64,000 bases of DNA. Origin: Chromobacterium sp. IIBBL 290-4. Lineage in GTDB: Bacteria; Pseudomonadota; Gammaproteobacteria; Burkholderiales; Chromobacteriaceae. Positions 55,658 through 64,000 of the stretch are shown here, piece by piece. Both the position numbers and the translations under genes were made by a program. The number at the start of each line of letters is the position of its first letter. Position 1 is the first letter of the stretch. The notes under the pieces were generated by a model. The model searched no databases and was not told the DNA's origin. It saw only the letters and a program-made list of their open reading frames with translations. The stretch spans positions 620,001 to 684,000 of the forward strand of contig NZ_CP100128.1 in the NCBI RefSeq assembly GCF_024207115.1, written 5' to 3'.

Positions 55658-56808
55658 TGCGGACCTGGTTCGCCATTGTGGCGAAAGAATTGGTAGACGC
55701 GCTGCGCGACCGCAAAACGCTGTGGCTGATCCTGGCGCTGCCGCTATTGAACGGCACCGTGATGATAGGCATGGCCAGCTTCATGGTCCAGGAAGCGGAA
55801 AGCCAACAGCAAGAGAAACAACTGCTGCTGGATCACCGGGAATACGCCCCGGCCTTGAGCAACTACCTGGAGCGGCAAGGCTTCCAGCTGCAGCCGGCGC
55901 CCGCCGATTACAGGCAGCGCATCAGCAAAGGCGAACTCAAGCAAGCCGTGCTGGCGGTGCCGCGCGGTTTCGACGCCAGCGTGGCCGCCGGCGAAGCGCC
56001 GCAACTGGACATTGTCAGCGACAACAATAACCGGCTCTCCAGCGGCAATGCCGATCAGCTGGAAAAACTGCTGGAGGGCTACCGCCGGGAAGTCGTCAGC
56101 CTCAGCCTGGCATGGCATGGCCTGCCCGATGCGCTGCAACGCCCCTTCACCCAGGAGTATCAGGAGCTGAGCAATCCCAACGGCTCGATGATGGGGCCGA
56201 TGATCAGCATGGTCTTGCTGTTGACGCTGAGTTCCATCGCCATGCTGGGCGTGCTGGACAGCACCGCTGGCGAACGCGAACGCGGTTCGCTGTTTCCCTT
56301 GATGCTGAATCCCGTCTCCGGCCGCACCCTGGTGTATGGGAAATGGTTTGCCGTCTTGTTGCAGTGCTGCATCGTCGTGGTGCTGCAATTGGTCAGCATG
56401 AAGGCCGCTCTGGCTTTCAGCCCAGGCAGCGTGCAGCAAATGATGGGATTTGGCTGGCTGCAGGCATGGCAAGGCCTGGGACTGCTGCTGCCGCTGGCGG
56501 CGCTGCTCGCCGCGATGTTCATGGCGCTGGCCAGCCAAGCCAACTCTTATAAAGAAGGGCAGGCCAAATGCAATGTGCCGCTCATGCTCATCTCCTTCAT
56601 GCCTGCGGCGCAGATGCTCAACACCACCGGCCGCGACATTCTGTGGCAGCAATTGGTGCCGGGCCTGGCGCAATCCAAGCAACTGACAGCCTTGCTGCAA
56701 GGCCGTCCCCTGGATAGCGGCCTGCTGCTGGAAAGCGCCGTCATCACCTTGGCCCTGGCCGCGCTGGCGCTGGAGCAGGCGCGCCGCACCTTGACGCGCG
56801 CCGCCTGA
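55654..56808 (+). CDS. ABC-2 type permease (NatB-type)
   Basis: 384 residues. A first membrane helix (about 22-42) is followed by a large periplasmic region (about 45-180) and a bundle of five helices at 185-375. The block STAGERERGSLFPLMLNPVSGRTLVYGKW, cited as GERERGSLFPLMLNP, is typical of NatB. Together with the ATPase it forms an exporter. The substrate is not known; the preceding exported hydrolase is part of the same operon. A hairpin terminator follows. Confidence 0.9.
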   Translation: MMRTWFAIVAKELVDALRDRKTLWLILALPLLNGTVMIGMASFMVQEAESQQQEKQLLLDHREYAPALSNYLERQGFQLQPAPADYRQRISKGELKQAVLAVPRGFDASVAAGEAPQLDIVSDNNNRLSSGNADQLEKLLEGYRREVVSLSLAWHGLPDALQRPFTQEYQELSNPNGSMMGPMISMVLLLTLSSIAMLGVLDSTAGERERGSLFPLMLNPVSGRTLVYGKWFAVLLQCCIVVVLQLVSMKAALAFSPGSVQQMMGFGWLQAWQGLGLLLPLAALLAAMFMALASQANSYKEGQAKCNVPLMLISFMPAAQMLNTTGRDILWQQLVPGLAQSKQLTALLQGRPLDSGLLLESAVITLALAALALEQARRTLTRAA

Positions 56809-56825
56809 AGAAGCGGGTTCTAGAC

Positions 56826-56863
56826 GTAAAAAAACCGCCGAATCGATTCGGCGGTTTTTCTTT
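56826..56863. terminator. Bidirectional terminator between the ABC operon and metK
   Basis: AAAAACCGCCGAATC and GATTCGGCGGTTTTT form a near-perfect 15-bp stem with A and T tracts on both sides, ending natB on the plus strand and metK on the minus strand. Confidence 0.93.
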
Positions 56864-56879
56864 TCCTGCTCGCGGAGAA

Positions 56880-58049
56880 TTACAGACCGGCGTCGGCGCG
56901 CAGCGCTTCCACCTTGTCGGTGCGTTCCCAAGTGAATTCCGGCTCTTCGCGGCCGAAGTGGCCGTAAGCCGCGGTCTTGCCGTAGATCGGACGCAACAGG
57001 TCCAGCATCTGGATGATGCCCTTCGGACGCAGATCGAAGTGCTTCTTCACCAGTTCCACGATCTTTTCGTTCGGAATATTGTTGGTGCCGAAGGTATCCA
57101 CGGCGATCGAGGTCGGCTCGGCCACGCCGATGGCGTAGGAAACCTGGATCTGGCACTGGCGCGCCAGGCCGGCGGCGACGATGTTCTTCGCCACGTAGCG
57201 GCCGGCGTAAGCCGCCGAACGGTCCACCTTGGACGGATCCTTGCCCGAGAAAGCGCCGCCGCCGTGCGGCGCCGCGCCGCCATAGGTGTCGACGATGATC
57301 TTGCGGCCGGTCAGGCCGCAATCGCCCATCGGGCCGCCGATGACGAAACGGCCGGTCGGGTTGATCAGGAACTTGGTTTCTTCGGTGATCATCTCCGGCG
57401 GCAGCACCGGCTTGATGATGTCTTCGATCACCGCCTCGGTCAGCGTCTTGTGGTCGATGTCCGGGCTGTGCTGAGTGGACAGCACCACGGTGTCGATGCG
57501 CTTGGGCAGGCCGGTGGCGGCGTCGTACACGCAGGTGATCTGGCTCTTGGCGTCCGGACGCAGCCACGGCAGGCGGCCGTCCTTGCGCAATTCAGCCTGG
57601 CGCTGCACCAGACGGTGCGCGTAGTAGATCGGGAACGGCATCAGCGTCGGCGTTTCGTCGCAGGCGTAGCCGAACATCAGGCCCTGGTCGCCGGCGCCCT
57701 GGTTCAGGTCCAAGCCCTCGCCTTCGTTCACGCCCTGGGCGATGTCCGGCGATTGCTTGTCGTAGCAGGCCATCACCGCGCAGCCGCGGTAATCGAAGCC
57801 CAGCTCGGAGTCGTCGTAACCGATGCGCTTGATGGTTTCGCGCGCGATCTTGATGTAATCGATGTTGGCGGTGGTGGTGATCTCGCCCGCCAGCACGACC
57901 AGACCGGTATTCACCAGCGTTTCGGCAGCCACGCGAGCGTGCTTGTCTTCGCGCAGGATGGCGTCCAGAATCGCGTCGGAAATCTGGTCGGCGACTTTGT
58001 CCGGATGGCCTTCGGATACCGATTCAGAGGTAAACAGGTATTCACTCAT
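56880..58049 (-). CDS. metK: S-adenosylmethionine synthetase
   Basis: 389 residues. MetK makes SAM from methionine and ATP. Hallmarks: [33 protein letters not shown], the ATP P-loop-like [19 protein letters not shown] and GHFGRE near the C-terminus. The length matches other bacteria. It is transcribed alone, away from the lipid A acyltransferase pair, and 6.5 kb from ahcY and metF. No known SAM riboswitch was recognised in the 78-base gap upstream. Confidence 0.97.
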   Translation of the reverse strand: MSEYLFTSESVSEGHPDKVADQISDAILDAILREDKHARVAAETLVNTGLVVLAGEITTTANIDYIKIARETIKRIGYDDSELGFDYRGCAVMACYDKQSPDIAQGVNEGEGLDLNQGAGDQGLMFGYACDETPTLMPFPIYYAHRLVQRQAELRKDGRLPWLRPDAKSQITCVYDAATGLPKRIDTVVLSTQHSPDIDHKTLTEAVIEDIIKPVLPPEMITEETKFLINPTGRFVIGGPMGDCGLTGRKIIVDTYGGAAPHGGGAFSGKDPSKVDRSAAYAGRYVAKNIVAAGLARQCQIQVSYAIGVAEPTSIAVDTFGTNNIPNEKIVELVKKHFDLRPKGIIQMLDLLRPIYGKTAAYGHFGREEPEFTWERTDKVEALRADAGL

Positions 58050-58127
58050 TTATTATGCGTTCCCAAAAAAATACAAAACCTTGTGATGGTAAAATAGGCC
58101 GCTTTCAGACCAAGACTGCTCAGATCC

Positions 58128-59024
58128 ATGTCCAAGCTAGTCCAATTATTGCTGTCTGTCCTGGCGCACCTCCCCTTATCCTGGCTACAAGGTTTGGGTG
58201 CCGCTCTGGGGCGACTGACTTATCACGCCTCCCCCCGCTTCGCCGCGAGGCTGCGAGAGAATCTAAGTTCTAGTAAAATCTACGAAAATTATCAGGTTTT
58301 ACCAGCAAAAGTCAATCAATGCGCCGCCGAGACCGGCAAGGGCGCGCTGGAGTTGTCCATCGCCTGGTGCCGCAGCCCGGAAGACATCGCGGCCATGGTT
58401 CAATCCTGCCAAGGTTGGGAGCATGTGGATGAGGCTCTGGCTCGCGGTGACGGTATTATATTCGTAACTCCGCACTTAGGCAGCTATGATATCGCCGGAC
58501 GTTATATCAGTTCCCGCCTGCCCTTCCCCTTGACTGCCATGTACCGCCCGCCCAAGCTGCAATGGCTGGAACCGGTGATGCAGGCCGGCCGCGCCCGCGG
58601 CAAGGGCAAGACCGCACCCGCCACCGCCGCCGGCGTGCGCGTATTGATGAAAGCGTTGAAATCCGGCGAAGCCACCATCATCCTGCCCGATCAGGTGCCC
58701 GGCAACGGCGAAGGCGTCTGGGCGCCGTTTTTCGATCAGCCGGCCTACACCATGACCCTGGTGCCGCGGCTGGCGCAAATGAGCGGCGTGACCACGCTGT
58801 TCTTCGTCGGCGAGCGTTTGCCGCGCGGCCAGGGCTTCGTCGTGCATATCCAGCCCTTGACCCAGCCCTTCAGCGGCGACAAGGAGGCCGACTGCGCCTT
58901 GATGAACGCGCAAGTAGAAAACCTGATTCGCCGCTTCCCCAGCCAGTATCTGTGGAGCTATAACCGCTACAAGTGCCCGGCCGGCGTCAGCCGTCCGGAG
59001 ACAGAACAACAAGGACACGCATGA
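58128..59024 (+). CDS. Lipid A biosynthesis acyltransferase (LpxL/HtrB family), first copy
   Basis: 298 residues. These enzymes add secondary acyl chains to Kdo2-lipid A on the inner face of the membrane. The catalytic HX4(D/E) motif is HLGSYD, preceded by GIIFVTPH. Other blocks are LTAMYRPPKLQWLEPV and ILPDQVPGNGEGVWAPFF. An N-terminal hydrophobic helix anchors the protein. The following paralogue overlaps as ATGA; which one is lauroyl- and which myristoyl-specific cannot be told. Confidence 0.9.
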   Translation: MSKLVQLLLSVLAHLPLSWLQGLGAALGRLTYHASPRFAARLRENLSSSKIYENYQVLPAKVNQCAAETGKGALELSIAWCRSPEDIAAMVQSCQGWEHVDEALARGDGIIFVTPHLGSYDIAGRYISSRLPFPLTAMYRPPKLQWLEPVMQAGRARGKGKTAPATAAGVRVLMKALKSGEATIILPDQVPGNGEGVWAPFFDQPAYTMTLVPRLAQMSGVTTLFFVGERLPRGQGFVVHIQPLTQPFSGDKEADCALMNAQVENLIRRFPSQYLWSYNRYKCPAGVSRPETEQQGHA

Positions 59025-59887
59025 AATTCGCTTTCGCCCTGTTATGGCTGATCCGCCTGTTGCCGATGCGGACCATCGGCCTGATTGCCGCCGGCATGGG
59101 CAATATCGCCTATTTGCTGGCTGGCGGCCGCCGCCGCGTCGGCCTGATCAATCTCAGGCTGTGCTTCCCCGATATGCCGCTGGCCGAGCGCAGACGGCTG
59201 ATCCGCAAAAACTGCCAGCACATGATGCGCATGGTGCTGGAATACGGCGTGTGCTGGTGGAGCTCCGCCAAGCGCATCGACAGCCTGGTCGACATCAAGA
59301 ACCTGCACTACGTCACCGAACTGCGCGAGCAGGGCGAGGACGTGATCCTGTTCTACCCGCACTTCGTCGGTTTCGAGATGTGCGTTTACGCGCTCAATCA
59401 ATACATTCCGCTGGTCAGCGTTTATTCGCACCAGAAGAACGACACCTTGGACCGCCAGATCTACGCCGGCCGCCAACGCTATGACAACGCCTACATCGTG
59501 TCGCGCCAGGAGGGTCTGCGACCGATCATCAAGGCGATGCGCAAGGACCACGCCCCCTTCCTGTACCTGCCCGATCAGGACTTCGGCGTGCGCGATTCAC
59601 TATTCGTCGATTTCTTCGGCGTCAAGGCCGCCACCATCACCGGCATGTCGCGCATCACCAAGCTGGCCCGCGCCAAAGTGGTGCCGGCCATCGCCCGCCG
59701 CGTCGGCGACCGTTTCGAACTGGAGTTCTACCCGGCTTGGGATGATTATCCGAGCGAGGATATCGAAGCCGATACCCGCCGCATGAACGCCTTTCTGGAA
59801 GAGCGCATCCGCGAAATCCCGGACCAATACTTCTGGCTGCACAAGCGATTCAAGAGCCGTCCGCAAGGCGAAGCGCGTTTCTACTGA
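59021..59887 (+). CDS. Lipid A biosynthesis acyltransferase (LpxL/HtrB family), second copy
   Basis: 288 residues. Same family as the gene before it, with the HX4E variant HFVGFE, FLYLPDQDFGVRDSLFVDFFG (cited as LPDQDFGVRDSLF) and a C-terminal YFWLHKRFKSRP. The DQDFG block is typical of LpxL/LpxM enzymes. The start overlaps the stop of the first copy. The two diverge strongly, so the pair is not a recent duplication. Confidence 0.9.
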   Translation: MKFAFALLWLIRLLPMRTIGLIAAGMGNIAYLLAGGRRRVGLINLRLCFPDMPLAERRRLIRKNCQHMMRMVLEYGVCWWSSAKRIDSLVDIKNLHYVTELREQGEDVILFYPHFVGFEMCVYALNQYIPLVSVYSHQKNDTLDRQIYAGRQRYDNAYIVSRQEGLRPIIKAMRKDHAPFLYLPDQDFGVRDSLFVDFFGVKAATITGMSRITKLARAKVVPAIARRVGDRFELEFYPAWDDYPSEDIEADTRRMNAFLEERIREIPDQYFWLHKRFKSRPQGEARFY

Positions 59888-59968
59888 GCCGAGTCAATGC
59901 CAATTCAATAAGCGTTACATCCCCCGGCCTACTTGAGTTATATTATTAAGCTTTCTTAAGTTTTTTCT

Positions 59969-59974
59969 TATAAT
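59969..59974 (+). promoter_or_regulatory. -10 element before the lipoprotein operon
   Basis: A perfect TATAAT in an AT-rich stretch 20 bases before the start of the CsgG-like gene; the -35 position (TTAAGC) is weak. Confidence 0.45.
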
Positions 59975-59993
59975 TATCAAGGCTCAATAATAA

Positions 59994-60671
59994 ATGTTGA
60001 AACGATCCATTGTAACTCTCGCCCTGGCCGGCACCGCGGCAACCCTGGTGGCCGGTTGCGCCACCGAAAGCTCTCAAGCACTCGCAGTTCAACAAGTCGC
60101 CAGCGCCGGCACGCCATACAACGGCCCGCGCTCGCCGATCTCGGTCGGCAAGTTCGACAACCGCTCCAGCTATATGCGCGGCATCTTCTCGGACGGCACC
60201 GACCATCTGGGCAACCAAGCCAAGACCATCCTGATCACCCATCTGCAGCAAAGCAACCGCTTCAATGTGCTGGATCGGGCCAATATGGAAGAGATCAAGC
60301 AGGAAGCCGGCCTGAAGAAGCAAGCGCAGACGCTTAAGGGCGCGGATTATGTGGTAACCGGCGATGTCACCGAGTTCGGCCGCAAAGAAGTGGGCGATCA
60401 GCAACTGTTCGGCATCCTGGGCCGCGGCAAAGAGCAAGTCGCCTACGCCAAGGTGAATCTGAACATCGTCAACACCCTGACCTCGGAAGTCGTCTACTCC
60501 GCGCAAGGCGCCGGCGAATACAAGCTGTCCAACCGCGAAATCATCGGTTTCGGCGGCACAGCCAACTACGACTCCACGCTGAACGGCAAGGTGCTGGACC
60601 TGGCGATCCGCGAAGCGGTCAACAACCTGGTGAAGGGTGTCGATTCCGGCGCATGGCAACCCGCTAAATAA
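59994..60671 (+). CDS. CsgG/HfaB-family outer-membrane lipoprotein
   Basis: 225 residues. A lipoprotein signal peptide ends in the lipobox VAGC (Cys at about 20). The CsgG-type domain (about 45-200) contains VGKFDNRSS, LITHLQQSNRFNVLDRANMEEIKQE (cited as SNRFNVLDR) and GADYVVTGDVTEFG. CsgG forms the curli secretion channel, but no csgA, csgB, csgE or csgF homologue is here. It is the first of three lipoprotein genes. Confidence 0.9.
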   Translation: MLKRSIVTLALAGTAATLVAGCATESSQALAVQQVASAGTPYNGPRSPISVGKFDNRSSYMRGIFSDGTDHLGNQAKTILITHLQQSNRFNVLDRANMEEIKQEAGLKKQAQTLKGADYVVTGDVTEFGRKEVGDQQLFGILGRGKEQVAYAKVNLNIVNTLTSEVVYSAQGAGEYKLSNREIIGFGGTANYDSTLNGKVLDLAIREAVNNLVKGVDSGAWQPAK

Positions 60672-60696
60672 TCTCGCGACAACAATAAATCAGACA

Positions 60697-61062
60697 ATGA
60701 AAACGAAGAAAACCCTGAGCAGCGCAGCTGCCGCTTTCGCTTGCGCTGCGCTGCTGTCCGCCTGCGCCGGCGGTCCGCCCACGCTGTACCAATGGGAAGG
60801 CTATCAGCCTCATGTTTACGCCTATCTGAAGGGCGAGGCGCAAGACCCGCAGAAGCAGATCGCCGAAATGGAAGAAGGCCTGCACAAGATCCGCTCCTCC
60901 GGCAGGCATGAACCCCCGGGCTACCACGCCCATATGGGGCTGCTGTACGCCTCGGCCGGCCAACTGGACAAGATGAACGACGAATTCCAGACCGAGAAGA
61001 AACTGTTCCCGGAGTCGTCCGCCTATATCGACTTCCTGCTCGCCAAACAGAAGCAATCCTAA
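60697..61062 (+). CDS. DUF4810 lipoprotein
   Basis: 121 residues. A lipobox (LSAC at about 22) follows a signal peptide. The mature part, TLYQWEGYQPHVYAYLKGE and HAHMGLLYASAGQLD, is typical of DUF4810, a small family that travels with CsgG-like and DUF799 genes. It looks helical and TPR-like. The gene lies 25 bases after the CsgG-like gene. Confidence 0.87.
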   Translation: MKTKKTLSSAAAAFACAALLSACAGGPPTLYQWEGYQPHVYAYLKGEAQDPQKQIAEMEEGLHKIRSSGRHEPPGYHAHMGLLYASAGQLDKMNDEFQTEKKLFPESSAYIDFLLAKQKQS

Positions 61063-61072
61063 GGAGCCCGCC

Positions 61073-61729
61073 ATGCTGAAACTCTTCGCGAAAATGGCGT
61101 GCATCGCCGCCGTGGCCATGCTTGCCACCGGCTGCGCCAGCTCGGTCAAGCGCGACTACACCGCCTACAAGCAAAGCCGTCCGCGCACGATTCTGATTCT
61201 GCCGCCGCTGAACGAGTCGCCCGATGTCAATGCCACCAATGGCGTTCTGGCGCAAATGACCTATCCGCTCGCCGAGGCTGGTTACTATGTGTTGCCGGTG
61301 ACGCTGGTCAATGAAACCTTCAAACAGAATGGTCTGACCGTCGCCGGTGAAATCCACAACGTGCCGCCAGCCAAGTTGCGCGAAATCTTCGGCGCCGATG
61401 CCGCGCTTTACACCACCGTGAAACGCTATGGCGTCCACTACTCGGTGCTGGACAGCGTAGCCGAAGTGTCGGTGACCGCGAAACTGGTGGATCTGAAAAC
61501 CGGCCAGGAATTGTGGGAAGGCAGCGCTGCCGCGAACAATGGCGGCAGCAACAACTCCGGCGGCGGCCTGATCGGCGCGCTGGTCAATGCCGCCATCAAG
61601 CAGATCGTCAACAATGTCACCGACGCCACCTACCCGGTGGCAGGCGTAACCAGCAATATGCTGCTGACCGCCGGCCATCCCAACAGTGTGCTCTACGGCC
61701 CGCGTTCGCCGATGTTCGGCACCGACTGA
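61073..61729 (+). CDS. DUF799 / GNA1162-family lipoprotein
   Basis: 218 residues with a lipobox (ATGC at about 21). DUF799 includes Neisseria GNA1162, a surface lipoprotein studied as a vaccine antigen, whose fold resembles TolB-N/secretion components. Blocks: TILILPPLNESPDVNATNGV, YPLAEAGYYVLPVTLVNETFKQNG (cited as YPLAEAGYYVLPV) and GADAALYTTVKRYG. AAGGAG precedes the ATG, and the gene ends the three-gene operon. Confidence 0.9.
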   Translation: MLKLFAKMACIAAVAMLATGCASSVKRDYTAYKQSRPRTILILPPLNESPDVNATNGVLAQMTYPLAEAGYYVLPVTLVNETFKQNGLTVAGEIHNVPPAKLREIFGADAALYTTVKRYGVHYSVLDSVAEVSVTAKLVDLKTGQELWEGSAAANNGGSNNSGGGLIGALVNAAIKQIVNNVTDATYPVAGVTSNMLLTAGHPNSVLYGPRSPMFGTD

Positions 61730-61744
61730 GCGTCTGACCGATGA

Positions 61745-61783
61745 AGCAGCCGCCCGCCCTTCTGGCCGGGCGGCTTTTTTTCG
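61745..61783 (+). terminator. Terminator of the lipoprotein operon
   Basis: AGCCGCCCG-CCCTTCTGG-CCGGGCGGCT is followed by TTTTTTTCGTC, 16 bases after the last stop codon. Confidence 0.9.
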
Positions 61784-61787
61784 TCTG

Positions 61788-62525
61788 TTACCAAGCCTGC
61801 AAGATAAACGGCTGCGCGCAGCTGTCCTCGTACTCGCCGTCCGGCGTATCGACGAACGATTCCTTGGCCGGGAACGATGCCAATTGGTCGGCTTTCAAGG
61901 TAAACCAGAACTGCGTCAGCACATTGCGGCCCTGCTTGTCCTTGCCGCACTGCAGTTGCAGCGAGCGGCGCTGATCGGTGCCGAAAGACTGGGAGAAGGC
62001 GTCTTCCAGCGCTTTGCGCGTGCGCGTCTGGCCGGCTTGCTCCAAAAGATAGTCGCCGAATTTGCTGTCCACCACCGCCTGGCGCATCGTCATCGCGGTT
62101 TCGAAAAACTGCGCGGCTGGAAAACCAAAACACTGCGCATGTTTGACGTACTCATGCAACTGCAGATCATCCTGCAGTTGCGGCATAACCTGCTTCAACT
62201 CCTGCTGCGTTTGCGGCGGCAGCGCCGGCACCGCATGGATGTGCGGGAAGAAGGCGCAGCCCTTGGCCCACCATTGCTGCACCGGCACTTTTTGATCGAT
62301 CAGGCTTTGCGGCTCCGACGCCCACAGGCCATGCAGGCCGATCAAAACCTCATTCGACTGTTCCGGCAGACAGCCCGCGCCAGTGGCGCAAAAGCCCGGC
62401 TGCCAGGTCAAGGCATAGGTGTAACGCGGAAAGTCAGTATGCTGGGCCGGTTTCAGGGGTTCGGCATGCGCAATCGCGCCAGCCAGCGCCAGGGCGGAAA
62501 TCAGACAACGGATCATAGTTTTCAT
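61788..62525 (-). CDS. Ribonuclease T2 family protein (RNase I-like)
   Basis: 245 residues. A signal peptide (MKTMIRCLISALALAGAIAHA) directs it to the periplasm. The opening YTYALTWQPGFC resembles RNase I of E. coli; the two catalytic blocks are IGLHGLWASEP (CAS1) and LHEYVKHAQCFG (CAS2), each with a catalytic His. Several Cys suggest disulfides. T2 RNases degrade external RNA nonspecifically. The ATG at 62525 marks the signal peptide; the frame continues upstream without one. Confidence 0.92.
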   Translation of the reverse strand: MKTMIRCLISALALAGAIAHAEPLKPAQHTDFPRYTYALTWQPGFCATGAGCLPEQSNEVLIGLHGLWASEPQSLIDQKVPVQQWWAKGCAFFPHIHAVPALPPQTQQELKQVMPQLQDDLQLHEYVKHAQCFGFPAAQFFETAMTMRQAVVDSKFGDYLLEQAGQTRTRKALEDAFSQSFGTDQRRSLQLQCGKDKQGRNVLTQFWFTLKADQLASFPAKESFVDTPDGEYEDSCAQPFILQAW

Positions 62526-62687
62526 AATGCCTCGCAGAAATGAATAGCCCGATTTTGAATCAGGCGCGTCGCGACATGCAAATGTCAATTCTTTCCGCCC
62601 GCGGCGCAAGCCCTAAAAAACAATTTAACAAACTAGATCGCCTCGCGAGATGCGGCATCGGCCTTAAGCGCGGGCAAACAAAAAGCG

Positions 62688-62714
62688 CTGCCGAGGCAGC
62701 GCTTTCGCGGATAA
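62688..62714 (-). terminator. Terminator of the nuo operon
   Basis: On the minus strand AAAGCGCTGCC-TC-GGCAGCGCTTT is followed by TTGTTTG, 14 bases after the DUF2818 stop. Confidence 0.9.
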
Positions 62715-62727
62715 GGGCTTTGGCCTA

Positions 62728-63021
62728 TCAGCCCGGCTTGCGCCAAAAGTAGCGGTAGACGAAGCCTGGAAAGGCCGCCACCAGAAACAGCGCCAGCGTG
62801 GTGACGTAGAACTGCCAATGCTGTTCATGCACCGGCATTTCCCTCGCCTCCAGCAAGCGGGCCAAGCCGCCCATCAGGCCGAACAGCACCGCCAATTCCA
62901 GCGCCTGCCAGCCGAAATGCTTGTTCGCCACCCGCACGAAGCCCGCCACTTTAGTCGTGACGAAAGGCAGGTTGGCGGCCAGCGCGGCCAACAGAAGCAG
63001 AATGGTGATGCTGGACGGCAT
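62728..63021 (-). CDS. DUF2818 membrane protein
   Basis: 97 residues with three membrane segments (about 4-22, 40-56, 70-90). It matches DUF2818, found after nuoN in many betaproteobacteria (LPFVTTKVAG, FPGFVYRYFWRKPG at the end). A role in complex I is suggested only by position. It lies 23 bases after nuoN and is followed by the terminator at 62688. Confidence 0.88.
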   Translation of the reverse strand: MPSSITILLLLAALAANLPFVTTKVAGFVRVANKHFGWQALELAVLFGLMGGLARLLEAREMPVHEQHWQFYVTTLALFLVAAFPGFVYRYFWRKPG

Positions 63022-63044
63022 GATGTTTCCCTTTTCCCTTTACA

Positions 63045-64000
63045 TTACAGCGCGGTCAGCGATTGACGCATCGCCTGCACGCACAGTTCCACCACCGACT
63101 CCGGCAAGATGCCCACCACCAGCAAGGCCAGCGCATTGATGGACAGCACCAGCTTCATGTCGGCGCGAACCACGATGGGCGACTTGTCTTCGGCTTCGTC
63201 GAAGTAAATGGTCTTCACTACGCGCAGGTAGTAATAAGCACCGATCACCGACATCAGCACCGAGAACACGGCCAGCTTGACCATGCCGAGGCTGAGGATG
63301 GACTTGATCACCACGAACTTGGCGTAGAAGCCCACCAGCGGCGGGATGCCGGCCATCGAGAACATGGCCAGCGTCATCAGGATGGCGTACCAGCTGTTGC
63401 GGCTGTTCAGGCCGCGCAGGTCGTCGATCTTCTCGCACTCGAAGCCCTGGCGCGACAGCGCCAGCACGATGCCGAAGCTCACCATAGACATGGCCACGTA
63501 CACCACGGCGTAGAACAGCGCGGCCGAGTAGCCCTGCTGGGTGCCGGACAGCACGCCCAGCAGCAGGAAGCCCATGTGCGAGATGGTGGAGTAAGCCAGC
63601 ATGCGCTTGATGTTCGTTTGCACGATGGCTGTGATGTTGCCGATGGCCATCGACAGCACGGCCACGATCACCAGCATCGATTGCCATTCGCCGACCAGCA
63701 CGTCCAGGCCCTGGGCCAGGATGCGCAGCACGAACACGAAGGCGGCCAGCTTGGGCGCGGCGCCGACCATCAGCGTCACCGAAGTCGGCGAGCCCTGGTA
63801 AACGTCAGGCACCCACATGTGGAACGGCACGGCTCCGAGCTTGAAGCTCAGGCCGGCGACGATGAACACCAGGCCGAAAATCAGCAGCACCGGGTTGTCG
63901 GAGTGCGACTTGATGGACTTGGCGACGGCAGCCAGCTCCAGCGAGCCGGTGGCGCCGTAGATCATCGAGATGCCGTACAGCAGCAGGCCGGAAGCCAACG
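63045..64000 (-). CDS. nuoN: NADH-quinone oxidoreductase subunit N (5' part outside the window)
   Basis: About 318 codons are visible; the start lies beyond base 64000. NuoN is one of the antiporter-like proton-pumping membrane subunits of complex I. Core blocks include [21 protein letters not shown], cited as [17 protein letters not shown] with the conserved Lys, [18 protein letters not shown] and [15 protein letters not shown]. The gene is the usual last structural nuo gene, followed by DUF2818 and a terminator. Confidence 0.97.
   Translation of the reverse strand, partial: LASGLLLYGISMIYGATGSLELAAVAKSIKSHSDNPVLLIFGLVFIVAGLSFKLGAVPFHMWVPDVYQGSPTSVTLMVGAAPKLAAFVFVLRILAQGLDVLVGEWQSMLVIVAVLSMAIGNITAIVQTNIKRMLAYSTISHMGFLLLGVLSGTQQGYSAALFYAVVYVAMSMVSFGIVLALSRQGFECEKIDDLRGLNSRNSWYAILMTLAMFSMAGIPPLVGFYAKFVVIKSILSLGMVKLAVFSVLMSVIGAYYYLRVVKTIYFDEAEDKSPIVVRADMKLVLSINALALLVVGILPESVVELCVQAMRQSLTAL

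Noticed and set aside
55744..57567. 607-codon minus-strand open frame across metK and natB
   Set aside because: Runs through the metK/natB terminator and is out of frame with metK; no domain.

Overview
The window looks like a chromosomal segment of a high-GC betaproteobacterium of the Neisseriales, most like Chromobacterium. This is inferred from gene content: a fused IIA-HPr-EI plus GlcNAc-type IICB pair, a DUF2818 gene after nuoN, a CsgG/DUF4810/DUF799 lipoprotein trio of the kind known from Neisseria, an SAH riboswitch before ahcY, and a VioB-family protein. No species can be fixed from sequence alone. Most genes are ordinary core genes; no CRISPR array, insertion sequence, prophage or rRNA was seen.

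Layout. 1-2838: tail of a chemotaxis operon (cheD partial, cheB, a receiver-EAL protein). 2831-8506: srkA, a CDF metal transporter, small hypotheticals, rhlE and a CbiB-like membrane protein. 8645-10207: flgA-flgM-flgN with a FliA-type promoter before flgM. 10350-12497: GDSL-esterase autotransporter. 12594-16997: alaA, hom, a small exported protein and thrC. 17235-20396: Mth938-like protein, AAHS-type transporter, type II NADH dehydrogenase. 20789-25850: queA, DUF971, ubiE, an M15 carboxypeptidase, ubiJ and ubiB. 26144-30589: aroQ-accB-accC-prmA-DUF3426 run. 30635-32472: TonB-like protein, LysR regulator, DoxX. 32821-37523: GlcNAc-type PTS operon with an FNR-like box and a palindromic operator upstream. 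37589-39765: HAD phosphatase and a divergent MFS transporter with a palindrome over its promoter. 39963-40391: a probable double-glycine-leader peptide gene and two identical tRNA-Phe genes. 40528-45537: tyrosine/homogentisate catabolism (hppD, hmgA, fahA, maiA) with a divergent Lrp-type regulator. 45829-48549: an orphan VioB/RebD-like ferritin-fold protein. 48594-51710: UPF0114 protein, metF, ahcY and the SAH riboswitch. 51804-56808: diguanylate cyclase, then an exported hydrolase with a NatAB-type ABC exporter. 56880-58049: metK. 58128-59887: two lipid A acyltransferases. 59994-61729: the lipoprotein trio. 61788-64000: RNase T2, DUF2818 and the 3' part of nuoN.

How the parts work together. 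MetF, AhcY and MetK are three steps of the methionine/SAM cycle and lie within 9 kb, with SAH sensing on ahcY. The hpp operon converts 4-hydroxyphenylpyruvate to fumarate and acetoacetate. The PTS pair is self-sufficient for uptake and phosphorylation of an amino sugar, probably GlcNAc. The cheB/receiver-EAL genes, flgAMN and the GGDEF protein link motility and c-di-GMP.

The most promising novelties are the orphan VioB-like enzyme and the 64-residue GG-leader peptide. Neither has obvious partner genes here. The next most interesting points are the regulatory palindromes before the PTS operon, the MFS gene and hppD, and the hydrolase-NatAB operon.
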